From: Paragemmobacter amnigenus
Lineage (GTDB): Bacteria; Pseudomonadota; Alphaproteobacteria; Rhodobacterales; Rhodobacteraceae
Assembly (NCBI RefSeq): GCF_009908265.2
Contig: NZ_JAAATX020000003.1
Coordinates: 298,942-362,941, forward strand
DNA length: 64,000 bases
Direction of reading: 5' to 3'
Shown here: in pieces, positions 44,669 to 54,600 of the stretch
Position numbering within the stretch: the stretch's first letter is position 1
Layout: the number at the start of each line of letters is the position of its first letter
The notes under the pieces: model-generated
What the model was told of the DNA's origin: nothing
Seen by the model: only the letters and a program-made list of their open reading frames with translations
Database searches by the model: none
Made by a program: the position numbers and the translations under genes

Positions 44669-45985
44669 TCAGATCCGCTCACCCGCCAGCGAATTGGGGG
44701 CCGAGGCGGCGATGCGGACCCGCACCAGATCGCCCGCGCGCCCCTGCGGATCGGTCACGTGGACGGCGTGCAGGTGGTCGGACTTGCCCACCATCTGCCC
44801 GGGCAGACGGCCCGCCTTTTCGTAAAGGACACCCACCTCGCGCCCCACCATCGCCTCTTGCGCCGCGCGCTGTTGGGTGGTGATCAGCGCCTGCAACTCC
44901 TGCAGGCGCGCATCGGCAACCTCTGCCGCGACGGGGTCCTTTTCGGCTGCGGGCGTGCCGGGCCGGGCGGAATATTTGAAGCTGAAGGACGCACCGAACC
45001 CCACCGTGCGGATCAGGTCCATCGTATCGGCGAAATCGGCATCGCTTTCACCGGGGAAACCTACGATGAAATCGGACGACAGCAGGATGTCGGGCCGCGC
45101 CGCGCGAATGCGCTCGACCAGACGGAAATACTGATCCCGCGTGTGCTTGCGGTTCATGGCCTTCAGGATGCGGTCCGATCCCGACTGCACGGGCAGATGC
45201 AGATAGGGCATCAGCTTGGCCTCCTCGCCATGCGCGGCGATCAGGTCATCCTCCATGTCGTTGGGATGGCTGGTCGTGTAGCGGATCCGCTCCAGCCCGT
45301 CGATGCGCGCCAGTTCCCGCACCAGCCGCGCCAGACCCCAGACGCCCCCCTCGCCCTCACCATGATAGGCGTTGACGTTCTGGCCCAGCAGCGTGATCTC
45401 CTTCACGCCCTTGTCCACCAATGCCCGCGCCTCGCGCAGCAGCCGTTCCGCCGGACGGCTGACCTCGGCCCCGCGGGTATAGGGCACCACGCAAAAGGCG
45501 CAGAACTTGTCGCAGCCCTCCTGCACGGTCAGGAATGCCGACGGGCCGCGCAGCACCTTCCGCTCGGGCAGGTGGTCGAACTTGTCCTCGGCCGGAAAGT
45601 CGGTATCGACGGCCTTCCGCCCCTGCGCCACCTCGCCCATCATGCCCGGCAGGCGGTGATAGCTCTGCGGTCCCACCACCAGATCGACCAGCGGCATCCG
45701 GCGCAGGATCTCTTCACCCTCGGCCTGCGCGACGCAGCCTGCCACGCCGATCTTCAGGTCGGGCTTGGCCTGCTTCAGCGGCCGCAGACGCCCAAGGTCG
45801 GAATAGAGCTTCTCGGACGCCTTCTCGCGGATGTGGCAGGTGTTCAGCAGGACCATGTCCGCCTCTTCGGCCACCTCGGTCGTGACATAGCCCTCGGCGC
45901 CCAGCGTCTCGGCCATGCGCTCGCTGTCATAGACATTCATCTGGCAACCGTAGGTCTTGATGAAAAGCTTCTTCGGCTCCGCCAT
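44669..45985 (-). CDS. miaB: tRNA-2-methylthio-N6-dimethylallyladenosine synthase
   Basis: 438 residues. Radical-SAM methylthiotransferase: N-terminal cluster domain ([25 protein letters not shown]), radical-SAM motif CDKFCAFC, and C-terminal TRAM domain ([14 protein letters not shown] to the end). Adds the methylthio group to i6A37. Usually directly upstream of phoH; here separated from it by the OmpA/lipoprotein pair. Confidence 0.95.
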   Translation of the reverse strand: MAEPKKLFIKTYGCQMNVYDSERMAETLGAEGYVTTEVAEEADMVLLNTCHIREKASEKLYSDLGRLRPLKQAKPDLKIGVAGCVAQAEGEEILRRMPLVDLVVGPQSYHRLPGMMGEVAQGRKAVDTDFPAEDKFDHLPERKVLRGPSAFLTVQEGCDKFCAFCVVPYTRGAEVSRPAERLLREARALVDKGVKEITLLGQNVNAYHGEGEGGVWGLARLVRELARIDGLERIRYTTSHPNDMEDDLIAAHGEEAKLMPYLHLPVQSGSDRILKAMNRKHTRDQYFRLVERIRAARPDILLSSDFIVGFPGESDADFADTMDLIRTVGFGASFSFKYSARPGTPAAEKDPVAAEVADARLQELQALITTQQRAAQEAMVGREVGVLYEKAGRLPGQMVGKSDHLHAVHVTDPQGRAGDLVRVRIAASAPNSLAGERI

Positions 45986-46174
45986 GACGCACCCCTGTTC
46001 CGCAAGCCGGTCCCATACACGCAAATCGCCCCCCTTCGCAATCGCACAGGCCACCCCGCGCGCCCGCAAAGGGGCTTGCAAAGCCTGCGCCCATGCCGGA
46101 CTCTCCGCCCCGACGAACGACCGCGGCACCGCGGCGGCAGGACAAGCGGTAAACAAGCGTAACCGGGCAGTGCG

Positions 46175-47044
46175 ATGCGGTATGACAGCCTGACAGCCTA
46201 TCTGGCGTCCATCGACAAGGCCCGACCGAAAGGCCCCCTTGCCATCATCATGGCCGAGGACGCGGTGGAACTGGACTCCACCCTGCGCCACCATCTGTCG
46301 ATCGGCTTTCGCGATATCCTCCTGCTCGCCCCCGACGGCGTGGAACCGGACCCCGAAGTCGCCGCAAGGATCATCCGCATCCGCCACGACGTCCATGCCG
46401 AGAACGCGCTTCCCGAGGCCGTCAACACCGTGGCGGCTGCCTGCGCCGACATCTGGATCTATTACTGCTTCAACGCGGAATACCTGTTCTTCCCCTTCTG
46501 CGAGACGCGCACGATCCGTGACCTTCTCGCCTTCCACACCGAAGAACGCCGCGACGCGATGCTGACCTATGTCATCGACCTCTATGCCGACGATCTCGAC
46601 CGGTATCCCGATGCGGTGAACCTCGACACGGCACAACTGGACCGGTCGGGATATTATGCGCTGGCCCGCCCGGACCCCGACAACCACTGGCACCCGAAGG
46701 AACGGCAACTCGATTTCTTCGGCGGCCTGCGCTGGCGATTCGAGGAACATGTCCCCCCGACACGGCGAAAGATCGACCGCATCTCCCTGTTCCGCGCGCG
46801 CAAGGGGGTTACGCTACGCCCCGACTTCACCTTCTCGGACGAGGAATACAACACCTACGCCTGCCCGTGGCACAACAACCTGACGGCGGCGGTATGCTCT
46901 TTCCGCACGGCCAAGGCGCTCAAATCCAATCCGGGGTCGCGCTGGGGCATCGCCACCTTCAACTGGCACAATTCCACCCCGTTCAACTGGCATTCGCAGC
47001 AGTTGATGGACCTCGGGCTGATGGAACCGGGTCAGTGGTTCTGA
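46175..47044 (+). CDS. Putative glycosyltransferase
   Basis: 289 residues, no signal peptide. N-terminal [33 protein letters not shown] resembles the acceptor-recognition start of GT2/GT92-like enzymes; later [19 protein letters not shown] could hold a DxD-like metal site, and [32 protein letters not shown] follow patterns seen in Rhodobacterales proteins annotated as glycosyltransferases. Acceptor and donor unknown. It borders the Hint/LytTR block and might decorate a surface product. ATG has no clear ribosome site. Confidence 0.5.
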   Translation: MRYDSLTAYLASIDKARPKGPLAIIMAEDAVELDSTLRHHLSIGFRDILLLAPDGVEPDPEVAARIIRIRHDVHAENALPEAVNTVAAACADIWIYYCFNAEYLFFPFCETRTIRDLLAFHTEERRDAMLTYVIDLYADDLDRYPDAVNLDTAQLDRSGYYALARPDPDNHWHPKERQLDFFGGLRWRFEEHVPPTRRKIDRISLFRARKGVTLRPDFTFSDEEYNTYACPWHNNLTAAVCSFRTAKALKSNPGSRWGIATFNWHNSTPFNWHSQQLMDLGLMEPGQWF

Positions 47045-47064
47045 TCCGCTGAAGGCGGGAAGGT

Positions 47065-49047
47065 TCAGGCTGCACGCTGTGCGCCACCTTCGCCGTCCCG
47101 CGCCGCCAGCAGCGCCCGTCGCAGCATCCGCGGGAACTGGATGCCAAAGGAAAACCCGTCGGGTTTCAGCATCGCGCGCAGTTGCGCCACCGCCCGTGCG
47201 CCCCGCAATTCGGGGCGGGCCATCTGTTGCCGTCCCGATGCCAGCGCAGGAAGGGCGCGCTCGATCCATCGGACTTGCGCGTGCGTCAGGAACTGGTCCG
47301 CATTCTCGCCGAACAGGAAGGACTCGCAGGGAATGCCATTGGCCCAGACGATCTCGTGCCGGTCAAAGAGCAGGTGGAAATACCGCGTCCGCGGCAGGGA
47401 ACGGTCAAGCTCGATCCCGCCCAGTCCGCAGAAATCCTTGGCCGGAACCAGAACCTCGACACTGCCCGTGTCATGCCGGAACCTGTCGGCGCGCAGCGCG
47501 ATCCTGTGTTGCCGCGACAGGCGCAGGTCCCCCGCGGGCAGTCCCGCGCCGAACAGGTCGCCCGGGATCAGGACGGGGCGCTTCGTCTCCTCCGCATCCG
47601 GTCCGAACACCTCGTCCCGATACCCGATCCAGCGCAGCACCTGCCAGCCGTGATCCTGCGTCAGCACCAGATCGCCCGCCGCCAGCGATTCGACCGGACG
47701 ATAGCCGCCACGGGTCAGGATGCGCGTGCCCTCGCAAAAGCAGACCACGAATTTCAGCAGCGCCACGCCACCGTCATTGTCGCTGGCCGAAGCAATCACC
47801 CCACCCGACAGCGCGATGTCCTCGCTATCCGCCAGTTCGGCCCCCGGTTCGCCCGCATCCGGCACGACCAGTTGCGACGCGGTCAGCAGCGAGACGACGC
47901 CCGTCGCGGGATTGACCGCAATCTCGACGAATTTCAGACCGCCCTGCTCGCCCCCGATGGCCAGATAGGGGCCGCCCGCCCCGTCGACAAAGCGCAGGGC
48001 GCTGATGTCGGACCAGATGTTGTCGGCCTGTCCGACCAGCGTCAGATCAAAGGTTCCGTCGCCCCGCGCATCGGGATCGACGCGGAAGATCGTCACATCG
48101 TCATCCGTGCCGCCCACGAAAAGATAGGTTCTGCCGTCGATCTCGCCCCATGTGGCAGCATCGACATCCCAAAGCCCCGTCTGCGACCCCGACGGCGAAA
48201 GCAGATCGCGGGTCAGACGGTTGCCCTGCGGATCGGTCTCGGTCGCGCCGTTCTGGTCATCGCCCCGCGCATTCTGGAAGACCAGCGTCCCGTCCGGCCC
48301 CGCAAGGAAGAGCGACAGCCCGCTTTCGCCCGACACCGCCACGAAATGCTGGCCGGTGCTGGTCGAATACGCCTCCAGAAATCCGAAAGAGGCACCGTCG
48401 CCATCGGCCAGATAGTTCTCGGCCGTGCCGTTGCCGTCCACGATCCGGCTGACCTGCGTCAGCGCGCCCGTTGCATCGTCGACACGGTAGCTGATCAGGC
48501 TGTCCGACGCCCCCGAGGATCGCGCCAGAAGATAGGTCGTCGTTCCGATCCGCAGGGTGGACACGTCCGCGACGAAATCCAGCGTCGTGGAACTGGTCAG
48601 GGCGCCGGTCTTGGTCAGCACCCCGCCCGCCGAAAGCTGCGCGATCCCGATACTGTCACCCGCCGCATCGGCGGTATAGACAAAGGTGGTCCCGCCCGCG
48701 GTCGCGACCGCCACGATATCCTGCACCTGCTGGTATCCGGCCCCTGCCGAGCCTGCGGACAGCTGGCTGATCTTGCCGCCCAGATCACCCGCCCCGTTGG
48801 CCAGAGGCGCGGTCTGCCCCGTGCCTGCGGGGTTGATCACCTGCCCATAGGTCGGCGACAGCGGATCGGCGTCGATCTCGTAGACCGCGATCCCCGCCGA
48901 CGAGGTTCCGATCTCCGAGGTGATCAGGAACATCCGCCCGTCGGGCATCGTCACCAGCTCGACCGCGCGGGTTCCCGACGTCTCGACCTGCGAGGCGTCG
49001 GTCACATTGTCCACGACGACAGGTTGAAGATCGGTCGAAACGGTCAT
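47065..49047 (-). CDS. Large Hint-domain protein with one beta-propeller-like module
   Basis: 660 residues, no classical N-terminal signal peptide (start MTVSTDLQPVV). Residues about 5-440 form one repeat-rich module (RMFLITSE, FQNARGDDQNGATETDPQGN, LFVGGTDDDVTIFRVDPDARG, SASDNDGGVALL) homologous to two modules in the protein at 51608-55459. Then comes a Hint_2 domain starting at the nucleophile-like Cys in VVCFCEGTRILT, with RPVESLAAGDLVLTQDHG, LRLSRQHRI and FHLLFDRHEIVWANGIPCESF. Hint domains can self-cleave at that Cys. Likely secreted (type I-like) or surface-linked. Faces the LytTR gene at 49364 across a divergent gap. Confidence 0.8.
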   Translation of the reverse strand: MTVSTDLQPVVVDNVTDASQVETSGTRAVELVTMPDGRMFLITSEIGTSSAGIAVYEIDADPLSPTYGQVINPAGTGQTAPLANGAGDLGGKISQLSAGSAGAGYQQVQDIVAVATAGGTTFVYTADAAGDSIGIAQLSAGGVLTKTGALTSSTTLDFVADVSTLRIGTTTYLLARSSGASDSLISYRVDDATGALTQVSRIVDGNGTAENYLADGDGASFGFLEAYSTSTGQHFVAVSGESGLSLFLAGPDGTLVFQNARGDDQNGATETDPQGNRLTRDLLSPSGSQTGLWDVDAATWGEIDGRTYLFVGGTDDDVTIFRVDPDARGDGTFDLTLVGQADNIWSDISALRFVDGAGGPYLAIGGEQGGLKFVEIAVNPATGVVSLLTASQLVVPDAGEPGAELADSEDIALSGGVIASASDNDGGVALLKFVVCFCEGTRILTRGGYRPVESLAAGDLVLTQDHGWQVLRWIGYRDEVFGPDAEETKRPVLIPGDLFGAGLPAGDLRLSRQHRIALRADRFRHDTGSVEVLVPAKDFCGLGGIELDRSLPRTRYFHLLFDRHEIVWANGIPCESFLFGENADQFLTHAQVRWIERALPALASGRQQMARPELRGARAVAQLRAMLKPDGFSFGIQFPRMLRRALLAARDGEGGAQRAA

Positions 49048-49173
49048 TTCCGGCACTCGGCACAAAAGTCACGCCCCCGTTTCCCGCGCGTTTATGGCAG
49101 CAAAGGGGCAGCCCGCGACTGCTGCAGGCAGATGTTTCCGAAATGGCAACAATCCGGACGAACTGCAGGGAAT

Positions 49174-49230
49174 GGTGACGGATTGCAGGTTCAACCTGCC
49201 ACGTTCCGGCCAGCATAGGTGACGGATTGC
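49174..49230. promoter_or_regulatory. Direct repeat GGTGACGGATTGC in the Hint/LytTR divergent gap
   Basis: Identical 13-mers at 49174-49186 and 49218-49230, spaced 44 nt (about four helical turns), with an inverted CAATCCG nearby (49150-49156 region). The 316-nt gap (49048-49363) holds no gene. Same-face spacing suggests a dimeric activator, plausibly one of the adjacent LytTR proteins. Confidence 0.45.
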
Positions 49231-49363
49231 CCGCTGGACTGACGAGTTGCAGCCCCTGCGCACCGGCCGCGACCCATCGCGGCCACCTTTTCGCCACAAT
49301 CTGCCGCTCGGTCACTTTGTTTTCACCTTGACCCTGCCAAGTCCTTGGAAACATAGCTTGACC

Positions 49364-50239
49364 ATGCCCGTATCCGACCGCACCAAAGCTGCGCCAATTC
49401 CTGTCCGGCTCCTGTTTCTGGGGCCTTTCGCCTTGACCGAACGGCAGATACTGGGCCTCTTCACCCACCGATATGTGCTGCTTCTGGTCTTCTGCTGCGT
49501 CGTGCCCACCTTCTGGGCCCAGTTCAGCCGCGACGATGGCAGTTCCGCGTCCATCGGCCTTGTCACCCTGTTCCAGCTGGCGCTCGCCACCTCGGTCGTA
49601 CTCGGACTCCAGCTGCTCTGGGGTCGCGTGGTCCTGCACAGGGGCAAGGGATCGGTGCATCTGTCCCCGCTCATCCTGCTTGGCGTCATAGCGGCTGCCG
49701 GCACCGGCAGGGCGGTCTCCCCCCTGTTCGGCACGGATGACCTGTCGGACTGGCGCGGCTTTGCGATACTTGTTCTGGTCGGCGTCGCGACAGGCGAACT
49801 TGCCGCGCATTTCTGCGCGCGCTTCATGCTTGAAGGCATTCTTGCCGAACTGTCCGGCGCGCCTGCCGCGGCCGCGCCGGAAGAACCCCGGCCCGCAGCC
49901 GCGCCCCTGCGCCCCGAACCGCGCGCGATCCTGCTGGGCCAGACGCGCATCCCCGTCGATGCGCTCCGCTCGGTCCAGGCGGCGGGAAACCGCGTCAACG
50001 CCACGCTGCGGAGCGGACGGGTGCTGACCGCGACCACAAGCTTCTCCTCGGTCACCGACCAGCTTGCCCCGCAGGACGGCATCGCCATCAGCCGCTCTGT
50101 CTGGCTGGCCGCCACCGAAAACCCCGTTCCCCTGCGAAAGGCGGGCGAACTTTTCCTGCGGCTGGACGACGGCAGCGAGTGGAAAGTGGCCCGCCCCCGC
50201 CGCCATGACGTGCAGGCGTGGCTGGAGTCGCGGGCCTAG
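49364..50239 (+). CDS. Membrane-anchored LytTR-family regulator 1
   Basis: 291 residues. Four predicted membrane helices (about residues 25-165: YVLLLVFCCVVPTFW, LVTLFQLALATSVVLGL, LSPLILLGVIAAAGTG, GFAILVLVGVATGEL), a Pro/Ala-rich linker, then a LytTR DNA-binding domain (RSVQAAGNRVNATLRSGRVL ... GIAISRSVWLAATEN). No receiver domain, so signals probably enter through the membrane part. Convergent with regulator 2 (stops overlap in CTAG). Confidence 0.85.
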   Translation: MPVSDRTKAAPIPVRLLFLGPFALTERQILGLFTHRYVLLLVFCCVVPTFWAQFSRDDGSSASIGLVTLFQLALATSVVLGLQLLWGRVVLHRGKGSVHLSPLILLGVIAAAGTGRAVSPLFGTDDLSDWRGFAILVLVGVATGELAAHFCARFMLEGILAELSGAPAAAAPEEPRPAAAPLRPEPRAILLGQTRIPVDALRSVQAAGNRVNATLRSGRVLTATTSFSSVTDQLAPQDGIAISRSVWLAATENPVPLRKAGELFLRLDDGSEWKVARPRRHDVQAWLESRA

Positions 50240-51090
50240 CCGTTCTGCGCCTGCCGTCCCGCGCGGGCGCGCTCCAGCTCCTGCTCCATCAGCCAGCCCT
50301 GCACCTCCTGCTGGCGGGTGCGCGCGACCTTGATCGACCGGCCATCCCGCATCGTCAGGAACAGCCGTCCGTCATGGCGCGTCTGGTCGACGAAACCGTT
50401 GCGCGCGATCCAGCACGACCGGCTGACCATGATCCCGTCACCGGACTGCAACTGTGCCGTCACCGATCCCAGTGTCGCCTTCTCGAACAGGCGCCCGTGG
50501 GCGGTCTGGGCGAGAACATAATTCCCTTCCGCCTGCACATAATGAAGCGCCGCCTTGTCCACCGTCCGCGTGCCAACGGTGACCAAAGTCTCCTCGCCAC
50601 CGGCACCACCGGACTGCGCGCTGCCGGCCCGCAATTCGCGCAGGACGGGCTTGGCCACGAACAGGAAGGAAAAGGTGGCCCCCACCTCGCCCAGCATCAG
50701 GATGATCACGACATTGCCCAGAAAATGCGCCGGCCCCTCGACCATCGCGCGGCCCGTCAAGGGCTTCAGCAATTCGTCAATCACGCTGACCGCCAACACG
50801 GCGATGGCGATGATGACCGACAGGTGGATCTCCCGCGTCCGGCGCGCCCAGAGGCGGATCAGCAGCATGACGATCATCATGATCATCACCGAAAGCACCA
50901 ACCCCTGCATCGCGATCGCCGTCGCCTGCCACCAAGTCGGCGCGTTCAATCCGACCAGCATGCCAGGCAGGACGAAAAGCGAGAAAAGGATCAGGAAGTA
51001 CCGATGGCGCGCCATACGGCGCACTTCATCAGCGGTGATGTGCAGCGGGCCGCAATTGATCAGCCGCAACTGCAATTCGTCACTTAGCAT
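50236..51090 (-). CDS. Membrane-anchored LytTR-family regulator 2
   Basis: 284 residues, same plan as regulator 1: four membrane helices (YFLILFSLFVLPGMLVGL, ATAIAMQGLVLSVMIMMIVMLL, IHLSVIIAIAVLAVSVIDELL, FLGNVVIILMLGEVGATFSFLF) and a LytTR domain (LHYVQAEGNYVLAQTAHGRLF ... GIMVSRSCWIARNGF). YVQAEGNY is the standard LytTR beta-strand motif. ATG at 51090. Faces the large Hint protein gene across 517 nt. Confidence 0.87.
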   Translation of the reverse strand: MLSDELQLRLINCGPLHITADEVRRMARHRYFLILFSLFVLPGMLVGLNAPTWWQATAIAMQGLVLSVMIMMIVMLLIRLWARRTREIHLSVIIAIAVLAVSVIDELLKPLTGRAMVEGPAHFLGNVVIILMLGEVGATFSFLFVAKPVLRELRAGSAQSGGAGGEETLVTVGTRTVDKAALHYVQAEGNYVLAQTAHGRLFEKATLGSVTAQLQSGDGIMVSRSCWIARNGFVDQTRHDGRLFLTMRDGRSIKVARTRQQEVQGWLMEQELERARAGRQAQNG

Positions 51091-51094
51091 TCGC

Positions 51095-51193
51095 TTAACC
51101 CGCAAGATCTAGAAAGCTTGTCACCGTGGTCTTGGGGGTGGGGTCGTCTACGCCGTTCTCGGGGCAGACGTTACCTTCGGCGATGGCCTGCAT
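51095..51193 (-). CDS. Possible 32-residue ORF upstream of LytTR regulator 2
   Basis: An ATG at 51193 opens a frame of 32 codons (begins MQAIAEGNVCPENGVDDPTP, ends FLDLAG) and stops 4 nt before regulator 2. It could be a small leader peptide or the remnant C terminus of a lost gene. No ribosome site is evident. Low-confidence. Confidence 0.2.
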   Translation of the reverse strand: MQAIAEGNVCPENGVDDPTPKTTVTSFLDLAG

Positions 51194-51607
51194 CAACACC
51201 TGTTTAGAACGGACTGTAACGGTCCGGATTTAGCGGGGGCAGACATCTTCAGGGGGCTCTGCCCGGCGTGCGACCCTACCGCCAAGGCGACGACGGGCCG
51301 GGAAACGCGGCCCGGTACAAGGGCAGAAGGCCTTTTGCAAACTCCGCGTCCGGTTCGTGGGGGCAACCGGTCACGGGGACCGATCCGGCCGGACACACTC
51401 ACATGTGTCCGCGCCGAACCGTCTATCTGTGCATGTACTTTGCAAGGCTGCCATGAGTCCCGTTCTTCCCACGACCCGCTTTGCCAGCGCGGGCAGTGCA
51501 TCCCGTTGTGACACGGCCCACCCCCGCCGCGCCCCCGCAGCAAGGCGACAGGCGGGCCGGTTCCGGCATCCCACCCCTGCCCGCGTCCACCCGATGCAGG
51601 TGTCGTG
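51194..51607. other. Gene-free divergent gap before the large Hint protein
   Basis: No supported gene. It contains an imperfect inverted repeat CGGAC-TGTAACG-GTCCG around 51210-51227, on whose minus strand the ACCGTTAC resembles a LytTR-box half site, and several GC-rich stem-forming stretches. It must hold the promoter of the 51608 gene and possibly of regulator 2. Confidence 0.4.
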
Positions 51608-54600
51608 ATGGCCACGATCGATGCAAGCAGCGGCAACGACACGATTGCCGGCACCACCGCCGATGACGTGATCGACGCGGGCGGCGGGGCAGACTCTGTC
51701 AGCGCGGGCGCAGGAAACGACACGATCTTCGGCGATACCGGACCCGCCACGCTGGCGACGGCCCAAGGCAGCCTGACCGACCCCGTCAACACCGACAACC
51801 TCTCGGACAGCGGGGCCACCGAAACCGCCTCGACCCGCGCCGTGACCTTTGTCGAGACGGCGGACGGACATCTCTACCTCGTCACCTCCGAACGGCTGTC
51901 CGCCACCGCGGGCATCTCGACCTACCGCATCGACAACGACCCGTCCTCGCTGACCTACGGCCAGATCATGGACGCGCCCGGCAGTGGCACCACCGGCCCG
52001 AACGGCAACGGCACGGCGGACCTTGCAGGCAAGATCGCCTCTCTCACCGCGACGGCCAATGGCGACGGATTTTCCGATATCCAGAGCCTTGCCGCACTTA
52101 CCCTGCCCAACGGCAACAGCTTCGTCTACTCGGCCGACATCGCCCGCGACACCATCGGCATCGCGGTTATGGGCAGCGGCGGCATATTGACCGAAGGAGC
52201 CTCTCTCACCAGCGCCGCCAATCTGGACGAGGTGCAGAGCCTGTCTGTCGTCACCGTGGACGGCCAGCCCATCCTGCTCGCCTATGCCGGTGGCACGACG
52301 GATGCGCTGACCAGCTACGCCATCGACCCCGACACGGGGGCGCTCAGCCTCCTCGGTCGGGCAAATGACGGCAGCGGAACGGGCGAGACATTCCTCGCAG
52401 GCGATGCAAGCCGCGGCCTCGTCTCGGGCTTCACCAATTCGGCGGGACAGACCTTCGTCATCGGCGCGGGGAACGAGAATGGCATCTCGCTCTGGACGGT
52501 CGGCCCGACCGGCAGCTTCACCTTCCAGAACGCGCGCGGCAATGATCAGAACGGCGCGACGGAAACCGATCCGCAGGGCAACACGCTGGAGCGGGATCTG
52601 ATCAGCCCTGCCGGATCGCAAACCGGCCTTGGCGGGGTGGATGCGGCCACATGGGCAGAAATCGGCGGCCAGACCTATCTCTTCGCGAGCGGCGATGATG
52701 ACGACATCACCGTGTTCCGGATCGATCCGGACAGCCGCGGCGATGGCACATTCGACCTGACCCTCGTCGGCCAACTGGACGACGTCACCTCGGATATCAG
52801 CGCGCTCCAGACCATCACCACAGCGGATGGCGGCGTGGTGCTGGTCGTGGGCGGCGAACAGGCGGGGCTCAAATTCCTCGACGTGCGGGTCGATCCGGTC
52901 ACCGGCATCGTCACCTTCGAACCAGACGTGCAGACCGTCGCCGACGCCGCCGAAACGGGGGCCGAACTGGCCGACAGCGAATCCATCGCCGTCGCGGGCG
53001 GACTCGTCGCCTCGGCCAGCGACAACGATTCCGGCGTCGCCCTGATCAACAGCGGGATCGAGCCCGCCTCGTCGGGGCTGGGTTTGAACCCCGTCAACAG
53101 CGACAATATCGCAGACGGCGGCCAGACCGAGACCAACGCGATCCGCAGTGTGGAACTGGTCACCACCGCCGATGGCCGACTGTTCATGATCACCTCGGAA
53201 CGGTCCAGCGCCACGACGGGCATCACCTCCTACGAGATCGACAACAACCCCGCCTCACCCACCTACGGGCAGGTGCTCAACCCCGTCGGCAGCAGTCTGA
53301 CCAACCCGACCGGAAGCGCCACCTCCGACCTTGGCGGCAAGATCGACTCGGTCACCACAGCCACCGATGGCACGGGCGTGCAAGACGTGCAGGACATGGC
53401 AGCCGTCACCCTTCCGGGCGGCAGCTTCCTGTTCACGGCCGATGCCGCCAACGACACCATCGCCATCATCCGCGTCGAATCAGACGGGCAACTGACCAAG
53501 GCCGCGACCGTCACCGGCACGGGGCTTGACGTGGTGCAAAGCGTCGACGTGGTCGAGGTAGGCGGTCAACCCATCCTGCTCTCCTATTCCGGCGGTACGT
53601 CCGACCGCATCGCCAGCTGGGCCATCGACCCTGCCACCGGCGGGCTGACCCAGCTTGCCAGCGTGACGGACGGCAGCGGAACGGCAGAGAACTTCCTGCA
53701 GGGCAGCGACACGACCCATGGCCTTGTCGAAGGCTACACCACCGCAGACGGCCGCACCTTTGTCGTCGCGGCAGGAAACGAACAGGGACTCTCGCTCTAC
53801 ACACTCGACAGTGGCGGCCAGTTCACCTTCCAGAACGCGCGTGGGGACGATCGTAACGGCCCGACCGAGACAGACCCGCAGGGCAACACGCTGGGTCGCG
53901 ACATCTTCTCGCCCTCCGGTTCGCAAACGGGGCTGAACGGCGTGGATGCAGCCGTGTTCGGCGAGATCGACGGAAAGCTCTACCTGTTCGTCGGCGGCGA
54001 CGATGATGACGTCACCATCTTCCGCGTGGATCCCGACAGCCGCGGCGACGGCACCTTCGACCTGACGCTCGCCGGTCAGGTCGATGACATCACCGCCGAC
54101 ATCAGCGCGCTGCATTTCATCGACACGGGCCGCGGCGGGACGCTGGTCGTGGGCGGCGAAACCGGCGGTCTGCGCTTTGCCGAGGTGTCGGTCGATCCGG
54201 TCACGGGCATCGTGACGCTGAACCTCAACTCGGTCGAGACGGTCGCAGACGGCAACGATCCTGGCGCGGAACTGATGGACTCCGAAGCCATCGCCGCAGC
54301 AGGTGGCATCCTCGTCTCGGCCAGCGACAACGACAACGGCGTGGCGATCCTGACCACCAGCGTGTCCAGCCTCGGCATCGGCGGGGCGGACGGGAACGAC
54401 ACGATCGACTCTGGCGCCGGCAATGATGTGGTCTATGGCGGCGGGGGTGCCGACAGCATCGTGGGTGGCGACGGGGACGACACGCTCGACGGCGGAACCG
54501 AAGCCGACACATTGGACGGCGGGGCGGGCAATGATTGGCTTACGGGGGGCGCGGGGGCAGATGTCTTTGTCGTCGACGGGGCCGATGTCCTGACCGATTT

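Noticed and set aside
47065..49047. Contact-dependent or polymorphic toxin based on the C-terminal Hint domain
   Set aside because: Hint lies almost at the C terminus with no recognisable toxin domain after it, and no immunity gene follows.
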